Shown here piece after piece: positions 17,590 to 24,943 of a stretch of 30,066 nucleotides of DNA. The stretch comes from a virus. The first letter of the stretch is position 1. Every line of letters begins with the position of its first letter. A program made the position numbers and the translations under genes. Below the pieces are notes generated by a model, which made no database searches, was not told where the DNA came from, and saw only the letters and a program-made list of their open reading frames with translations. The stretch spans positions 1 to 30,066 of IMG/VR virus record IMGVR_UViG_3300025151_000190. The stretch is one strand, 5' to 3'.

Positions 17590-18621
17590 TTAGAAATTTA
17601 CGGGCGTCGGCCAGCCAGAACTATTTTTAGGACCATAAATATTTTTATTTACTGTGTCGACATAATAATCGCCTGGTTTTCCTAATGAGTTTTGTGGCGG
17701 TCCATCGCCATTATATGATTGTGCCGGAGCTTCTTGCAATGATTTTAATAAATCTTGTTGTGATGTAACTAATGATTCTATTAGTTCAATTCTAGATTTA
17801 ATATCATTAATTCCTGTATTTATTTCTGTATAAAATTCACTTCCCATTGTTTCATCATCCTTTCTACTTTGTTCGCTACCCCAAGCAACTCCCGTACCTG
17901 GGTCAATATCTCCATCCCATATCCATATACTGCCATCTGTATCAGTAAATGGACTTTTTGGATTTGGTGGAGGATTTAATGGAGATCCATTAATTCCACT
18001 TCCTTGTATTAATAACCATTGACCACCTGGGTCTCCAAAATTACCACGCTCTGGAATACTATCTGAAAAATCTAAATTATTAATTGCATTTTGTAATGAA
18101 TTTTTTGCATTAATTGATGTTTCATCACCACAAACAGTTCCAACTTTTGTAGCTACATTTGCTAAATTTCCAATTGCTGATTCTAACGATATACGTATTT
18201 GTGGAGGTATTGTTGCTAATTGTTTTACTGCAATACCTGCATTTGCTAGAATCATATTTTGTACAATTACTAATTCTGCAGCTAATACAGGTATTGCTGT
18301 TATTGGATTTAATAATTGTAATGCTTTTATAGCATTTGCAACAGTTACCAATGTTTTTAGTAATGTAACAATTTTTTCTATTAATGGTATTAATTGTAAA
18401 ATTTTTTGAATTAAATCTTGTATTTTACTTATTCTATCTAATAAATCTTGTATCTGCGGAGAATCGCAAGTACAATTATCTGGTAATTTAGCACAATCAG
18501 AAATTACTCGTTCAATTTCTAGTTGTATTTTATTAATAAATTTTACTATCTGATCTACTATCAATGAAACTGCTTGATTTGGTAAAGCTGGTATTTTATC
18601 TAATGGAAATGAAACTGGCAT
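17590..18621 (-). CDS. Hydrophobic helical tail protein with fibre-type C-terminus
   Basis: A 343-residue protein. Residues about 15-165 are strongly helical and hydrophobic, with heptad-like repeats (IQDLLDRISKIQDLIQKILQLIPLIEKIVTLLKTLVTVANAIKALQLL) and long Ile/Leu/Ala stretches that could pack as a coiled bundle or insert into a membrane. A Cys cluster (CAKLPDNCTC, about 43-52) may form a disulphide or metal site. The C-terminal part is Gly/Pro/Asp-rich, and the last ~35 residues (GKPGDYYVDTVNKNIYGPK) carry a motif common in phage fibre and tip proteins. It sits next to the spike gene, so a tail tip, needle or tape-measure-like role is plausible. Confidence 0.55.
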   Translation of the reverse strand: MPVSFPLDKIPALPNQAVSLIVDQIVKFINKIQLEIERVISDCAKLPDNCTCDSPQIQDLLDRISKIQDLIQKILQLIPLIEKIVTLLKTLVTVANAIKALQLLNPITAIPVLAAELVIVQNMILANAGIAVKQLATIPPQIRISLESAIGNLANVATKVGTVCGDETSINAKNSLQNAINNLDFSDSIPERGNFGDPGGQWLLIQGSGINGSPLNPPPNPKSPFTDTDGSIWIWDGDIDPGTGVAWGSEQSRKDDETMGSEFYTEINTGINDIKSRIELIESLVTSQQDLLKSLQEAPAQSYNGDGPPQNSLGKPGDYYVDTVNKNIYGPKNSSGWPTPVNF

Positions 18622-18632
18622 AACTTGTCTTT

Positions 18633-19622
18633 CTATTTATCAAAATAATGAAAATTACTATTTAATTCACCTATATCTTTTAATATATTAATTAATTTTC
18701 CTTGTTGTAATGGAGCTGAAGCTATTCCAGCTGGACCAATTACTCCTGCACTTATAACTGCAACTAAATCATTTAATATCATTCTCAATTTATCTCCTTT
18801 AACTAACGGATGTCCTGCAGATTCTGCTCCTATTCGTATTTCAGGACTTCCTAATGTAATTCTATTTGGCGAATCTAAAATAATAGAATCTGTTTTAGCA
18901 CGTAAAATAATTCTATTTGCATCTGCAATAAATTGAGATGTTTTAAAACTAGTAATAGGAGAAGATTTAGTTGGATTTCTATATAATTTTAAATCAATTA
19001 ATTGTTGCATTGACGTTAAATATAATGAAGAAAAATCTTCTTTAAAAGATTCAATTGTAAATTTTTTGTCTTTAAGATCTTTATGAGCATTTGAAATTAT
19101 TATAATAGGATCTCCATCTGTATCGCCTCCCCATGTAGGTTGTAATGTATAATTTCCATTATTAACAGTACTACCTAATCGAATACTATTACTAAATCTT
19201 CCTTGTATAATAGTATCTCCTTCATATGGTTGAAGTTGCGAAACTTCTTTTTCTTTAAAAGATTCTCCTAATGGAAGTTGTTCACCAATTGCATTAACAT
19301 TAGATGTTTGTGCTTCTGCAATTCCTGGTAACGCATTGTGATTAACATTTGACTGTATATTGTAAGCAGGAAAATAATACCATTGCCTTCTAAATTTATC
19401 TACTGTACTAAATTGATTAGTGCCTTGAAATATTAATACATGTTCTCCAATTAATGGAATATCATTATGCCTAGGATTTGCAGGTCTACATATTAATTCT
19501 TGAGTTTTTTGTTCATCATAAGTACGAACAATAACAGAACCAAAGTTTGATTTGTCATCTTCTTTATATGTATCTGATATATTATTTTGAATAACTTCAG
19601 CTAACAAAAAATTAACTTGCAT
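18633..19622 (-). CDS. Baseplate central spike, gp5/VgrG-type without lysozyme domain
   Basis: A 329-residue protein with an N-terminal OB-fold-like region (about 20-100; SVIVRTYDE..., RPANPRHNDIPLIGEHVLIFQG), a middle segment with GRFSNSIRLGS, and a beta-helix-like tail at about 230-280 (SQFIADANRIILRAKTDSIILDSPNRITLGSPEIRIGAESAGHPLVKGDKL), ending in helices. This is the arrangement of gp5/VgrG spikes that pierce the outer membrane. T4 gp5 also carries a lysozyme between OB fold and helix; none is visible here, so cell-wall degradation must come from another protein. It overlaps the upstream gene by 11 nt. Confidence 0.8.
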   Translation of the reverse strand: MQVNFLLAEVIQNNISDTYKEDDKSNFGSVIVRTYDEQKTQELICRPANPRHNDIPLIGEHVLIFQGTNQFSTVDKFRRQWYYFPAYNIQSNVNHNALPGIAEAQTSNVNAIGEQLPLGESFKEKEVSQLQPYEGDTIIQGRFSNSIRLGSTVNNGNYTLQPTWGGDTDGDPIIIISNAHKDLKDKKFTIESFKEDFSSLYLTSMQQLIDLKLYRNPTKSSPITSFKTSQFIADANRIILRAKTDSIILDSPNRITLGSPEIRIGAESAGHPLVKGDKLRMILNDLVAVISAGVIGPAGIASAPLQQGKLINILKDIGELNSNFHYFDK

Positions 19623-20046
19623 CTTTATTCTCCAATGACTTTTTTACATTGTTAATTTTTTCTTGAAGTTCTTTGTCTTCATTTTCTATTTTTTCAATTT
19701 CGTCAGATAATTCTTCTTGAAATGTATCATCGGCTATTTTTAATAACTGATTTTTTTCATCTTCACTTAATAATGATGATTCTCCTGTAATCGTTTGTTG
19801 AGTTGAAATATAACGTTGTACTATTGCAGTTAATTTAACTAAATGATCATCATTTTTAACAGCAACATCTAAGTATTCTTTAATTAAAGGAACAATAATA
19901 GTAGCATCAGATGCGGTTCGTATTAATGGTTGTAATTGAGATATCAATTGATTTATTTGTCTATCTTTCTTTTTTGAATTATGATAGACATCTGACATTA
20001 AATCAGAAAAACTAGTTCCTTTAAATAATTGATCATTTACATCCAT
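19612..20046 (-). CDS. Small helical conserved phage protein upstream of the spike
   Basis: A 144-residue, mostly helical, acidic protein. The N-terminus (GTSFSDLMSDVYHNSKKKDRQINQLISQLQPLI, about 10-42) and the ATIIVPLIKEYLDVAVKNDDHLVKLTAIVQRY segment (about 48-79) look conserved, and a Glu/Lys coiled coil closes the protein (about 105-140). I have no firm function; a baseplate assembly factor or chaperone for the spike would fit its 11-nt overlap with that gene. It has one of the best ribosome-binding sites here (AAAAGGAG) and a promoter-like motif. Confidence 0.6.
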   Translation of the reverse strand: MDVNDQLFKGTSFSDLMSDVYHNSKKKDRQINQLISQLQPLIRTASDATIIVPLIKEYLDVAVKNDDHLVKLTAIVQRYISTQQTITGESSLLSEDEKNQLLKIADDTFQEELSDEIEKIENEDKELQEKINNVKKSLENKDAS

Positions 20047-20063
20047 TATGGACTCCTTTTAAT

Positions 20064-20073
20064 AATAAATATT
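20064..20073 (-). promoter_or_regulatory. Late-promoter-like motif AATATTTATT at the end of the sigma gene
   Basis: Sense-strand AATATTTATT, one base off the common form, 17 nt before the ATG of the 19612-20046 gene and overlapping the last bases of the sigma-factor gene. An AAAAGGAG site follows. It would start the baseplate transcript. Confidence 0.45.
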
Positions 20074-20779
20074 AAAAAGGCAAATTCACGAACTCATTAC
20101 GTTCATATTCTAAAAATTTAGTTGAATATATATGTTTTAATGTTTTTATTACTTTTGTAATGTTATTTGTTTCTAACCCTGTACGTTCTCTTATAAAAAC
20201 ATATAACGCTTTTTTATTAAATTGTTCTATATTTTGTCTATCTTCAAAAATATGTAATATTGAATCGGCAACATGTATATCTGTTTGACTAGTAAATATA
20301 AAATTTAAATTTTCATAACAATAAGATACATATGCATCCATAAAGTATTTTAATGTATCTTGCATTTCCGTATTATGCATTTCTATCATTACGTTACGTT
20401 GTTCATCTATATTTACAGGTTCAGCAGTTTTTTTAAGATTTGAATATCCTTTTTGATTTTCTGCAATTAAATAATTAAATGCTGTTCTTGTATAATATGA
20501 ATATGCTTTACCAGCATCTGGATTAAATTTATCTAATCGAATTGTTAAATATGTAACTAGATCTGTTTGCAAATCACGAAATGTAGAATCAATATATTCG
20601 CATTTCATTTTATTAATTAAATTTTCTGATAATTTCATAAAAGCAGGAAAAATAAATCTTCGATAAATTTTTTCTTTTAATACTTGATTTTGATTTTTTT
20701 CAGATCTGTTATACGCTGATATAGAATATTCAGTAATTTTAGTCCAATATCTATTCGCCTTTTTCTTCTTTCGTCCCAT
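20072..20779 (-). CDS. 55: Late-transcription sigma factor, gp55-like
   Basis: A 235-residue protein, longer than T4 gp55 (185). About residues 65-117 carry a sigma region 2-like sequence: FRDLQTDLVTYLTIRLDKFNPDAGKAYSYYTRTAFNYLIAENQKG, matching the gp55 pattern of an acidic/amphipathic helix, a K-F-[ND]-P/D turn and an aromatic A-[YH]-[SI]-Y helix that melts the -10 element. The N-terminus is very basic (MGRKKKKANR). The C-terminal ~100 residues are helical. In T4, gp55 with gp33 and the gp45 clamp directs host RNA polymerase to TATAAATA late promoters. The gene start overlaps the previous membrane-protein gene by 29 nt, and it ends at the promoter-like motif of the tail cluster. Confidence 0.82.
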   Translation of the reverse strand: MGRKKKKANRYWTKITEYSISAYNRSEKNQNQVLKEKIYRRFIFPAFMKLSENLINKMKCEYIDSTFRDLQTDLVTYLTIRLDKFNPDAGKAYSYYTRTAFNYLIAENQKGYSNLKKTAEPVNIDEQRNVMIEMHNTEMQDTLKYFMDAYVSYCYENLNFIFTSQTDIHVADSILHIFEDRQNIEQFNKKALYVFIRERTGLETNNITKVIKTLKHIYSTKFLEYERNEFVNLPF

Positions 20780-21047
20780 TAAATTCTTTTTCTAAATTAA
20801 CAATAACATCTTTTAATAATTCAAAAGTCGTACCTGCTTCGTCATCTTTTTCAAACGCTCCTATACGATCAATTCGTTTCATTTCATTAAATGATTCAGT
20901 TATTTTATCATACATATATTGTGACATTTCTTCTAATTCTTGAATATATTCTTCCTGATCAGCTGTTACATTAGCTAATGTAAATGCTCTCCATCCAAAA
21001 TATATACTACTTGCAGAAAATAATATTATTATAAGTATTTCTATCAT
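20751..21047 (-). CDS. Small membrane-anchored acidic protein
   Basis: A 98-residue protein with one N-terminal transmembrane helix (about 2-24; IEILIIILFSASSIYFGWRAFTL) and a soluble acidic, helical tail that includes QYMYDKITESFNEMKRIDRIGAFEKDDEAGTTFELLKDVIVNLEKEF. The IDRIGAFEKDDEAGTTF segment looks conserved and may be an interaction surface. It starts one base after the HD gene's stop and overlaps the sigma gene by 29 nt, so the three are translationally linked. Function unknown. Confidence 0.65.
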   Translation of the reverse strand: MIEILIIILFSASSIYFGWRAFTLANVTADQEEYIQELEEMSQYMYDKITESFNEMKRIDRIGAFEKDDEAGTTFELLKDVIVNLEKEFNGTKEEKGE

Positions 21048-21048
21048 C

Positions 21049-21819
21049 TTATGAAAAATCCTTAAATATATTTGCTATATCATTTTTTATATCTGGATTC
21101 TGATCTGCTAAATTTTTAATAGCTGTTTTTTTAGTAGCTTTTGATTTTGCACTAACAGGATTAGGAGAATTATTTTTATGAGATCTCCATCTTTCATATT
21201 CTATTTGAGATGCCATATGATCTGCGTGATGTAATATTAAAGGTAAATTAGTTTTTAATTTAGCTTGTGCAGATCTAGCAATAAAATAAGGTTTATTAGC
21301 ATCATCATATACTCCATCATGTATTTTTATAGCTTGATATTCATTCCAAGACAATTTTATATCATATTTTTGTAATAAATAAATAGATAAATCTGGTACC
21401 ATTGTAAAAGGAATATTTTCATTATGTTTATACATTCTACCCATATTCTTTCTATGCCAGTCAGATGTTTCTACTTGATATACTTCTCTTCCATTTCCTG
21501 GAAATCCGCATTTACCTAAATCATGATGCATAGCTGCAAACATCATTTCTTGTTTAGAATAACCAGATGTATCTGATCCCATATCATTCCAAGCATCATA
21601 TAATTTTTCTACACAATCCATAACACGTAATACATGATCTACATATCCTCCTGCAAATGCATTATGATAATGAGCAACTGAAGAAGCAGGCATCATTACT
21701 ATCCTTTCTTCATAATCGTCATACATTTTATTTAATTTATCTGCTCTTTCTGGAAATAATGTATTGACTCTTGTTCTATATTCATCCCAATTGGATTTAA
21801 TTTTTTCTGCTTCTAACAT
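21049..21819 (-). CDS. HD-domain metal-dependent phosphohydrolase
   Basis: A 256-residue protein with HD-superfamily motifs in order: H62 in AGGYVDHVLRV, H99-D100 in AAMHHDLGKCG with K103, H167-D168 in IKIHDGVY, and the late His/Asp cluster ILHHADHMAS (H197, H198, D200, H201). These residues coordinate one or two metals and hydrolyse phosphoesters, often of nucleotides. The C-terminus from about 215 is Lys/Asn-rich and helical. Similar HD proteins occur in T4-like phages, but the substrate is not established; dNTP or nucleotide-signal hydrolysis are both possible. A TATAAATA sequence lies just upstream. Confidence 0.85.
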   Translation of the reverse strand: MLEAEKIKSNWDEYRTRVNTLFPERADKLNKMYDDYEERIVMMPASSVAHYHNAFAGGYVDHVLRVMDCVEKLYDAWNDMGSDTSGYSKQEMMFAAMHHDLGKCGFPGNGREVYQVETSDWHRKNMGRMYKHNENIPFTMVPDLSIYLLQKYDIKLSWNEYQAIKIHDGVYDDANKPYFIARSAQAKLKTNLPLILHHADHMASQIEYERWRSHKNNSPNPVSAKSKATKKTAIKNLADQNPDIKNDIANIFKDFS

Positions 21820-21825
21820 ATTTTT

Positions 21826-21833
21826 TATTTATA
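21826..21833 (-). promoter_or_regulatory. T4-late-type sequence TATAAATA
   Basis: On the sense (minus) strand TATAAATA ends 6 nt before the ATG of the HD gene, in AATATAAATAAAAAAT. The same block precedes the 28137-28334 gene. Here the T4 consensus is in its normal orientation, unlike the more common AATATTTATA sites. Confidence 0.35.
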
Positions 21834-21843
21834 TTATAATGAA

Positions 21844-21990
21844 TTATTTGGAATATTCCAATATACCTTCTGCCATTTTAAATGTACAGAAAGAACATAT
21901 AACTGACAAAGATGTCTTTGCAACTTCTACCATATTAGTACAGTTTTTACATCTACATTGTAACTTTTTTGTTGTTTTTGTTTTTTGCAT
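21844..21990 (-). CDS. 48-residue zinc-ribbon-like protein
   Basis: A short gene between the coiled-coil membrane protein and the HD gene. The protein has CRCKNC (C12, C14, C17) and CSFC (C32, C35), a C-x2-C plus C-x2-C arrangement separated by 14 residues, typical of a small zinc ribbon. The N-terminus is Lys/Thr-rich (MQKTKTTKKL). It starts 9 nt after the preceding stop and ends about 25 nt before the HD gene. Such mini zinc ribbons in phages often bind nucleic acid or host transcription proteins; the target is unknown here. Confidence 0.75.
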   Translation of the reverse strand: MQKTKTTKKLQCRCKNCTNMVEVAKTSLSVICSFCTFKMAEGILEYSK

Positions 21991-21999
21991 AATTTATTT

Positions 22000-22983
22000 T
22001 TATGTTATTACTTGACCTGTTGGACCAGGAGCTGGAGGATCGATAGACTTTTCAATTTTTTCTTCTTTTACTTTTTTTACTTTTTTTACTTTGTCTTTTT
22101 GATCTTTTACTATATTTTCTATTTTTTTATTTCTAGCATTAAAATATTCTTGAACTACTTTTTCTCCATATATATTTTCTTTTGTATTAGAAGATATAAT
22201 ATCAAATGCTTTATTTGATGCAATTAATAATATAACTGCTAATGGATCAAATACAAATATAAAAATTAATATAAACCAATTTACTACTTGATTCATAGGT
22301 CGTTCTAATAATTCTGATACATATTTTAATGGGCCTATTTCATTTGTAACTGTTGAATTAGATTCAATATCTAAAACATTTATATCTAACGATGTTACAG
22401 AATCAGTTAACGCTTCAATTTTTAAAGAAACATTATTACGTTGTTGTTTCATATCATTTAACTGAGATGTTAAAACTTTTCTTGTGGATGATGAAGTTGA
22501 GGTTAATATTTGTCCTGTCTCTTTATCTCTCCATTGTACTTTATTATTAGATAATCCTTTTGTTAATTCTGATATTGCAGTTGATATTTGATTTTTTTCT
22601 TGTATATACCCATTTAATTGTTCTTGGTATCGTTCTTTTTTTAAATTAATAATGTTTATTTCTTTATCCATAATGGATAATTCATTAGCTGTCGTTTGAT
22701 ATGCAGCGGTTAAAAATCCATATATACCTAATGACGTTATAAACATTAAAATAATAACAGCTGTAGTTAAATATGTTTTTAAAAGTAAATTTATATGTTT
22801 CCAAAAACGATGTAAATATGTAGCTGTTATTAATTTTGCTGCTTCAAGAGTTCCAGCCATAATAGCTACTGCAACTGCTTGGGCAGAAAATAATTTACTT
22901 ATACCAAATACACTGTAATATGCTGCACTACCTGCTAAAGATAATGCAATTATTAATACAATGTATGAAAATATTCGATTCAT
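22000..22983 (-). CDS. Four-helix membrane protein with central coiled coil
   Basis: A 327-residue protein with likely transmembrane helices at about 5-27, 32-55, 69-94 and 233-256. The loop between helices 3 and 4 (about 98-215) is a long heptad-type coiled coil with a Ser/Thr-rich interruption, and the C-terminal tail is highly Lys/Glu-charged (KKVKKVKEEKIEK) before a PPAPGP end. No family is certain. The AGTLEAAKLITATYLHRFWK and FVFDPLAVILLIASNKAF segments look conserved. The coiled coil could span the periplasm or cytoplasm; a role in host envelope remodelling or lysis timing is a guess. It overlaps the upstream gene by 4 nt (ATGA). Confidence 0.7.
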   Translation of the reverse strand: MNRIFSYIVLIIALSLAGSAAYYSVFGISKLFSAQAVAVAIMAGTLEAAKLITATYLHRFWKHINLLLKTYLTTAVIILMFITSLGIYGFLTAAYQTTANELSIMDKEINIINLKKERYQEQLNGYIQEKNQISTAISELTKGLSNNKVQWRDKETGQILTSTSSSTRKVLTSQLNDMKQQRNNVSLKIEALTDSVTSLDINVLDIESNSTVTNEIGPLKYVSELLERPMNQVVNWFILIFIFVFDPLAVILLIASNKAFDIISSNTKENIYGEKVVQEYFNARNKKIENIVKDQKDKVKKVKKVKEEKIEKSIDPPAPGPTGQVIT

Positions 22984-23162
22984 TCACGCTCGATAAAATG
23001 TTTTACTGCGTCTAATTTTCTTAATGATTCTGCTAAATTTGACATTGCAGAATGAGGATCGATTTGTCCTTTTTCAATACCACGACCAACAGTTTTTATG
23101 ATTTCATATGCATCAGTTAAACTATCAGTAATTTGGGTTTTAAATTTTAATTTACTTGACAT
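22980..23162 (-). CDS. 60-residue helical protein, unknown
   Basis: A small, charged, probably helical protein (TQITDSLTDAYEIIKTVGRGIEKGQIDPHSAMSNLAESLRKLDAVKHFIERE) with no membrane segment. A GGAAA ribosome-binding site precedes the ATG, and the stop overlaps the start of the coiled-coil membrane protein by 4 nt, so it is coupled to it and may be its partner. Confidence 0.65.
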   Translation of the reverse strand: MSSKLKFKTQITDSLTDAYEIIKTVGRGIEKGQIDPHSAMSNLAESLRKLDAVKHFIERE

Positions 23163-23178
23163 AACTTGTTTTCCTTGA

Positions 23179-23334
23179 TTATTTTTTAAATGCTAATAAA
23201 AATTCTCTGGCTGCAAATCCAAATGCAATACCAGAATAAAATACATTTTTGTCTAAAAGTAGCAATATTGCAATGCCTCCGATTGCAGCTGCTTTAAACC
23301 ATGATGAGTTTACTATGTTCTTAATTGTTTCCAT
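23179..23334 (-). CDS. 51-residue membrane protein, holin-like in size
   Basis: A complete small gene with ATG at 23334 and TAA at 23179-23181. The protein has a hydrophobic stretch (about 14-27; KAAAIGGIAILLLL), then DKN, and a second, Gly/Ala-rich one (about 31-47), ending in KK. An AAGAAAGGAAT ribosome-binding site and promoter-like motif precede it. Size and two short hydrophobic helices would suit a holin or antiholin, but no endolysin is adjacent on this strand, so this is only a possibility. It leads the minus-strand group 20072-23334. Confidence 0.7.
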   Translation of the reverse strand: METIKNIVNSSWFKAAAIGGIAILLLLDKNVFYSGIAFGFAAREFLLAFKK

Positions 23335-23350
23335 AATATTCCTTTCTTTA

Positions 23351-23360
23351 TATAAATATC
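23351..23360 (-). promoter_or_regulatory. Late-promoter-like motif GATATTTATA
   Basis: Sense-strand GATATTTATA, 16 nt before the ATG of the 51-residue gene, followed by AAAGGAA. It lies in the divergent gap 23335-23419 facing left. Confidence 0.5.
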
Positions 23361-23379
23361 AGTAATTTAAATTATTGAT

Positions 23380-23389
23380 ATATTTATTA
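23380..23389 (+). promoter_or_regulatory. Late-promoter-like motif ATATTTATTA facing right
   Basis: On the plus strand ATATTTATTA lies 30 nt before the ATG of the only plus-strand gene. The motif follows the direction of the gene here as on the minus strand, which argues it is directional and not chance AT richness. No clear Shine-Dalgarno site is seen (AATCAAAAAACAAATC). Confidence 0.45.
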
Positions 23390-23419
23390 ATATAATAAAA
23401 AATAATCAAAAAACAAATC

Positions 23420-24754
23420 ATGATTAGATTAAAAGATTTAATACAAGAACAGACAACTACGTTAAGACGAGGAAGTCGTGGTAAAAAAGTTGAAGAATTA
23501 CAAAAACAATTAATTCAATTAGGATATCTTCCACCTACTCAATCAAACGGCCGTACATCTGCAGATGGCGTATTTGGATCTGGTACAAAAGCTGCTGTAG
23601 AAGCATTTCAAAAAAATAATAAATTATCTCCAGATGGTATTGTAGGACGAAATACATTTAGTGCACTTAAAAAATCTAAAGTTAATAAAAAACAATCGAC
23701 AGATACTCCAGATACAGAATTACCGTATACTCAATATCGAAATGTGTCTGATGTTAGTCAAATAATATCTGATTTGTTTAGTGCAAGTAGAGGAATGGGA
23801 ACAGATGAAGAGGCACTTCGATATGCTATACGACGAATAAAAGATAAACAAACATATGATCAAGTTAATAAAGTTTTAAAGTCATATCAAAAATTAGCTT
23901 TACGAAGTGGACCTAATGAACCAATTCAAATAGGAAATTATCCACCACTCAATTCAGATTGGTCAGAAGATTATGGATCTATAGAAGATATTTTAGACGG
24001 CGAATATGGATATTTTGATGCAGAAGATAAACAATTGTCATATAATATTTTAAATAAAATTAAAGGCAAAGGAGATGCATATGGTCGGGATAAAGATCAA
24101 GATTTAAATCTAGGCCCTATTGCATGGTTTAAAAGTAAAATATTTCCACAATTAAATAAAGTTTTATTTAAAGTTGCTCCACAAGTAGCACAATATTTAA
24201 TGCCAAAAACTATGACAACTGTAGATTTTTCAGATTCTGATCGTAAATTTTTAGGAGATGTTATTTCAAATGCTATAAGAAGAGGAGTAAATCCTAAATT
24301 TGGAGCAATTGGATATCAAGATTATTCACCTGATATACAAAAATTATTAGAAGGTGGAATGACTGAACCTACATCTTGGATAAAATTGTTAGGAGGAATA
24401 CTTAAAAATGATGCTTCTGTAACAGGTGGTGTAAAAGGATTTCAATTTGCTACTTTATTAGGTAGATTTACGTTTAAGAAAAAAAATGACGGAAATTATA
24501 AAATTGAACCTGATACATATGATTTTTCAAAAGGTATTTCAATTTCAAATAATGTTTTAATTAATGAATTGCAAGGTTTAACATGGGCTGAAAGTATCAA
24601 ATATATAATGCAAAAAAATGCAAATCTTCAAGGAGGAAAAGGAGTTTATCAAGCTATCAGACATATAGGACATTTGGAAAATCCTCAAGGCGGTACAAGA
24701 CCAGATGGCTCAGCATTAGCTTCAATCAGTGTTGATGATATACAAATAACTTAG
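23420..24754 (+). CDS. Peptidoglycan-binding plus annexin-like protein with leader-like N-terminus
   Basis: A 444-residue protein, the only clear plus-strand gene. Residues 1-10 (MIRLKDLIQE) look like a T4 capsid-targeting leader ending in LIQE. Residues about 14-86 are a PG_binding_1 domain (LRRGSRGKKVEELQKQLIQLGYL, DGVFGSGTKAAVEAFQKNNKLSPDGIVGRNTFSAL). Residues about 116-158 resemble one annexin repeat, with the calcium-loop-like GMGTDEEAL (125-133). The rest is unrecognised; a region around 260-400 includes repeated aromatic/Gly segments and no obvious hydrolase motif. It may be a virion or ejected protein that binds the wall and membrane. Its TAG stop overlaps the TAA stop of the convergent gene at 24751. 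Confidence 0.75.
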   Translation: MIRLKDLIQEQTTTLRRGSRGKKVEELQKQLIQLGYLPPTQSNGRTSADGVFGSGTKAAVEAFQKNNKLSPDGIVGRNTFSALKKSKVNKKQSTDTPDTELPYTQYRNVSDVSQIISDLFSASRGMGTDEEALRYAIRRIKDKQTYDQVNKVLKSYQKLALRSGPNEPIQIGNYPPLNSDWSEDYGSIEDILDGEYGYFDAEDKQLSYNILNKIKGKGDAYGRDKDQDLNLGPIAWFKSKIFPQLNKVLFKVAPQVAQYLMPKTMTTVDFSDSDRKFLGDVISNAIRRGVNPKFGAIGYQDYSPDIQKLLEGGMTEPTSWIKLLGGILKNDASVTGGVKGFQFATLLGRFTFKKKNDGNYKIEPDTYDFSKGISISNNVLINELQGLTWAESIKYIMQKNANLQGGKGVYQAIRHIGHLENPQGGTRPDGSALASISVDDIQIT

Positions 24755-24933
24755 CTTTTAACTATTTGAAATGTTCTTATACAAATTAATATAATTGTAA
24801 TTATAGGCCAAATAATACAAAATATCCATGCATTAATTTCATAATATGATAAATCTAATATATTTGCTAAATTAATAACAAAATCTGTACAATAAGTATA
24901 AATACTAATAATAAATTCTATTAACTCTTTCAT
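24751..24933 (-). CDS. 60-residue membrane protein
   Basis: A small protein with two hydrophobic stretches: about 5-27 (IEFIISIYTYCTDFVINLANILD) and about 35-57 (AWIFCIIWPIITIILICIRTF), linked by LSYYEIN. The LSYYEIN...IFCIIWP pattern is one I associate with small proteins of Bacteroidetes and their phages, without known function. It converges with the plus-strand gene, the two stop codons overlapping. It lies 10 bp from the next membrane-protein gene. Confidence 0.65.
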   Translation of the reverse strand: MKELIEFIISIYTYCTDFVINLANILDLSYYEINAWIFCIIWPIITIILICIRTFQIVKS

Positions 24934-24943
24934 AACTTTATTT

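Noticed and set aside
21764-22218. Plus-strand frames rich in Phe/Tyr/Ile
   Set aside because: Aromatic low-complexity translations of A-rich complementary strands; they overlap the zinc-ribbon gene and the Lys-rich tail of the membrane protein.
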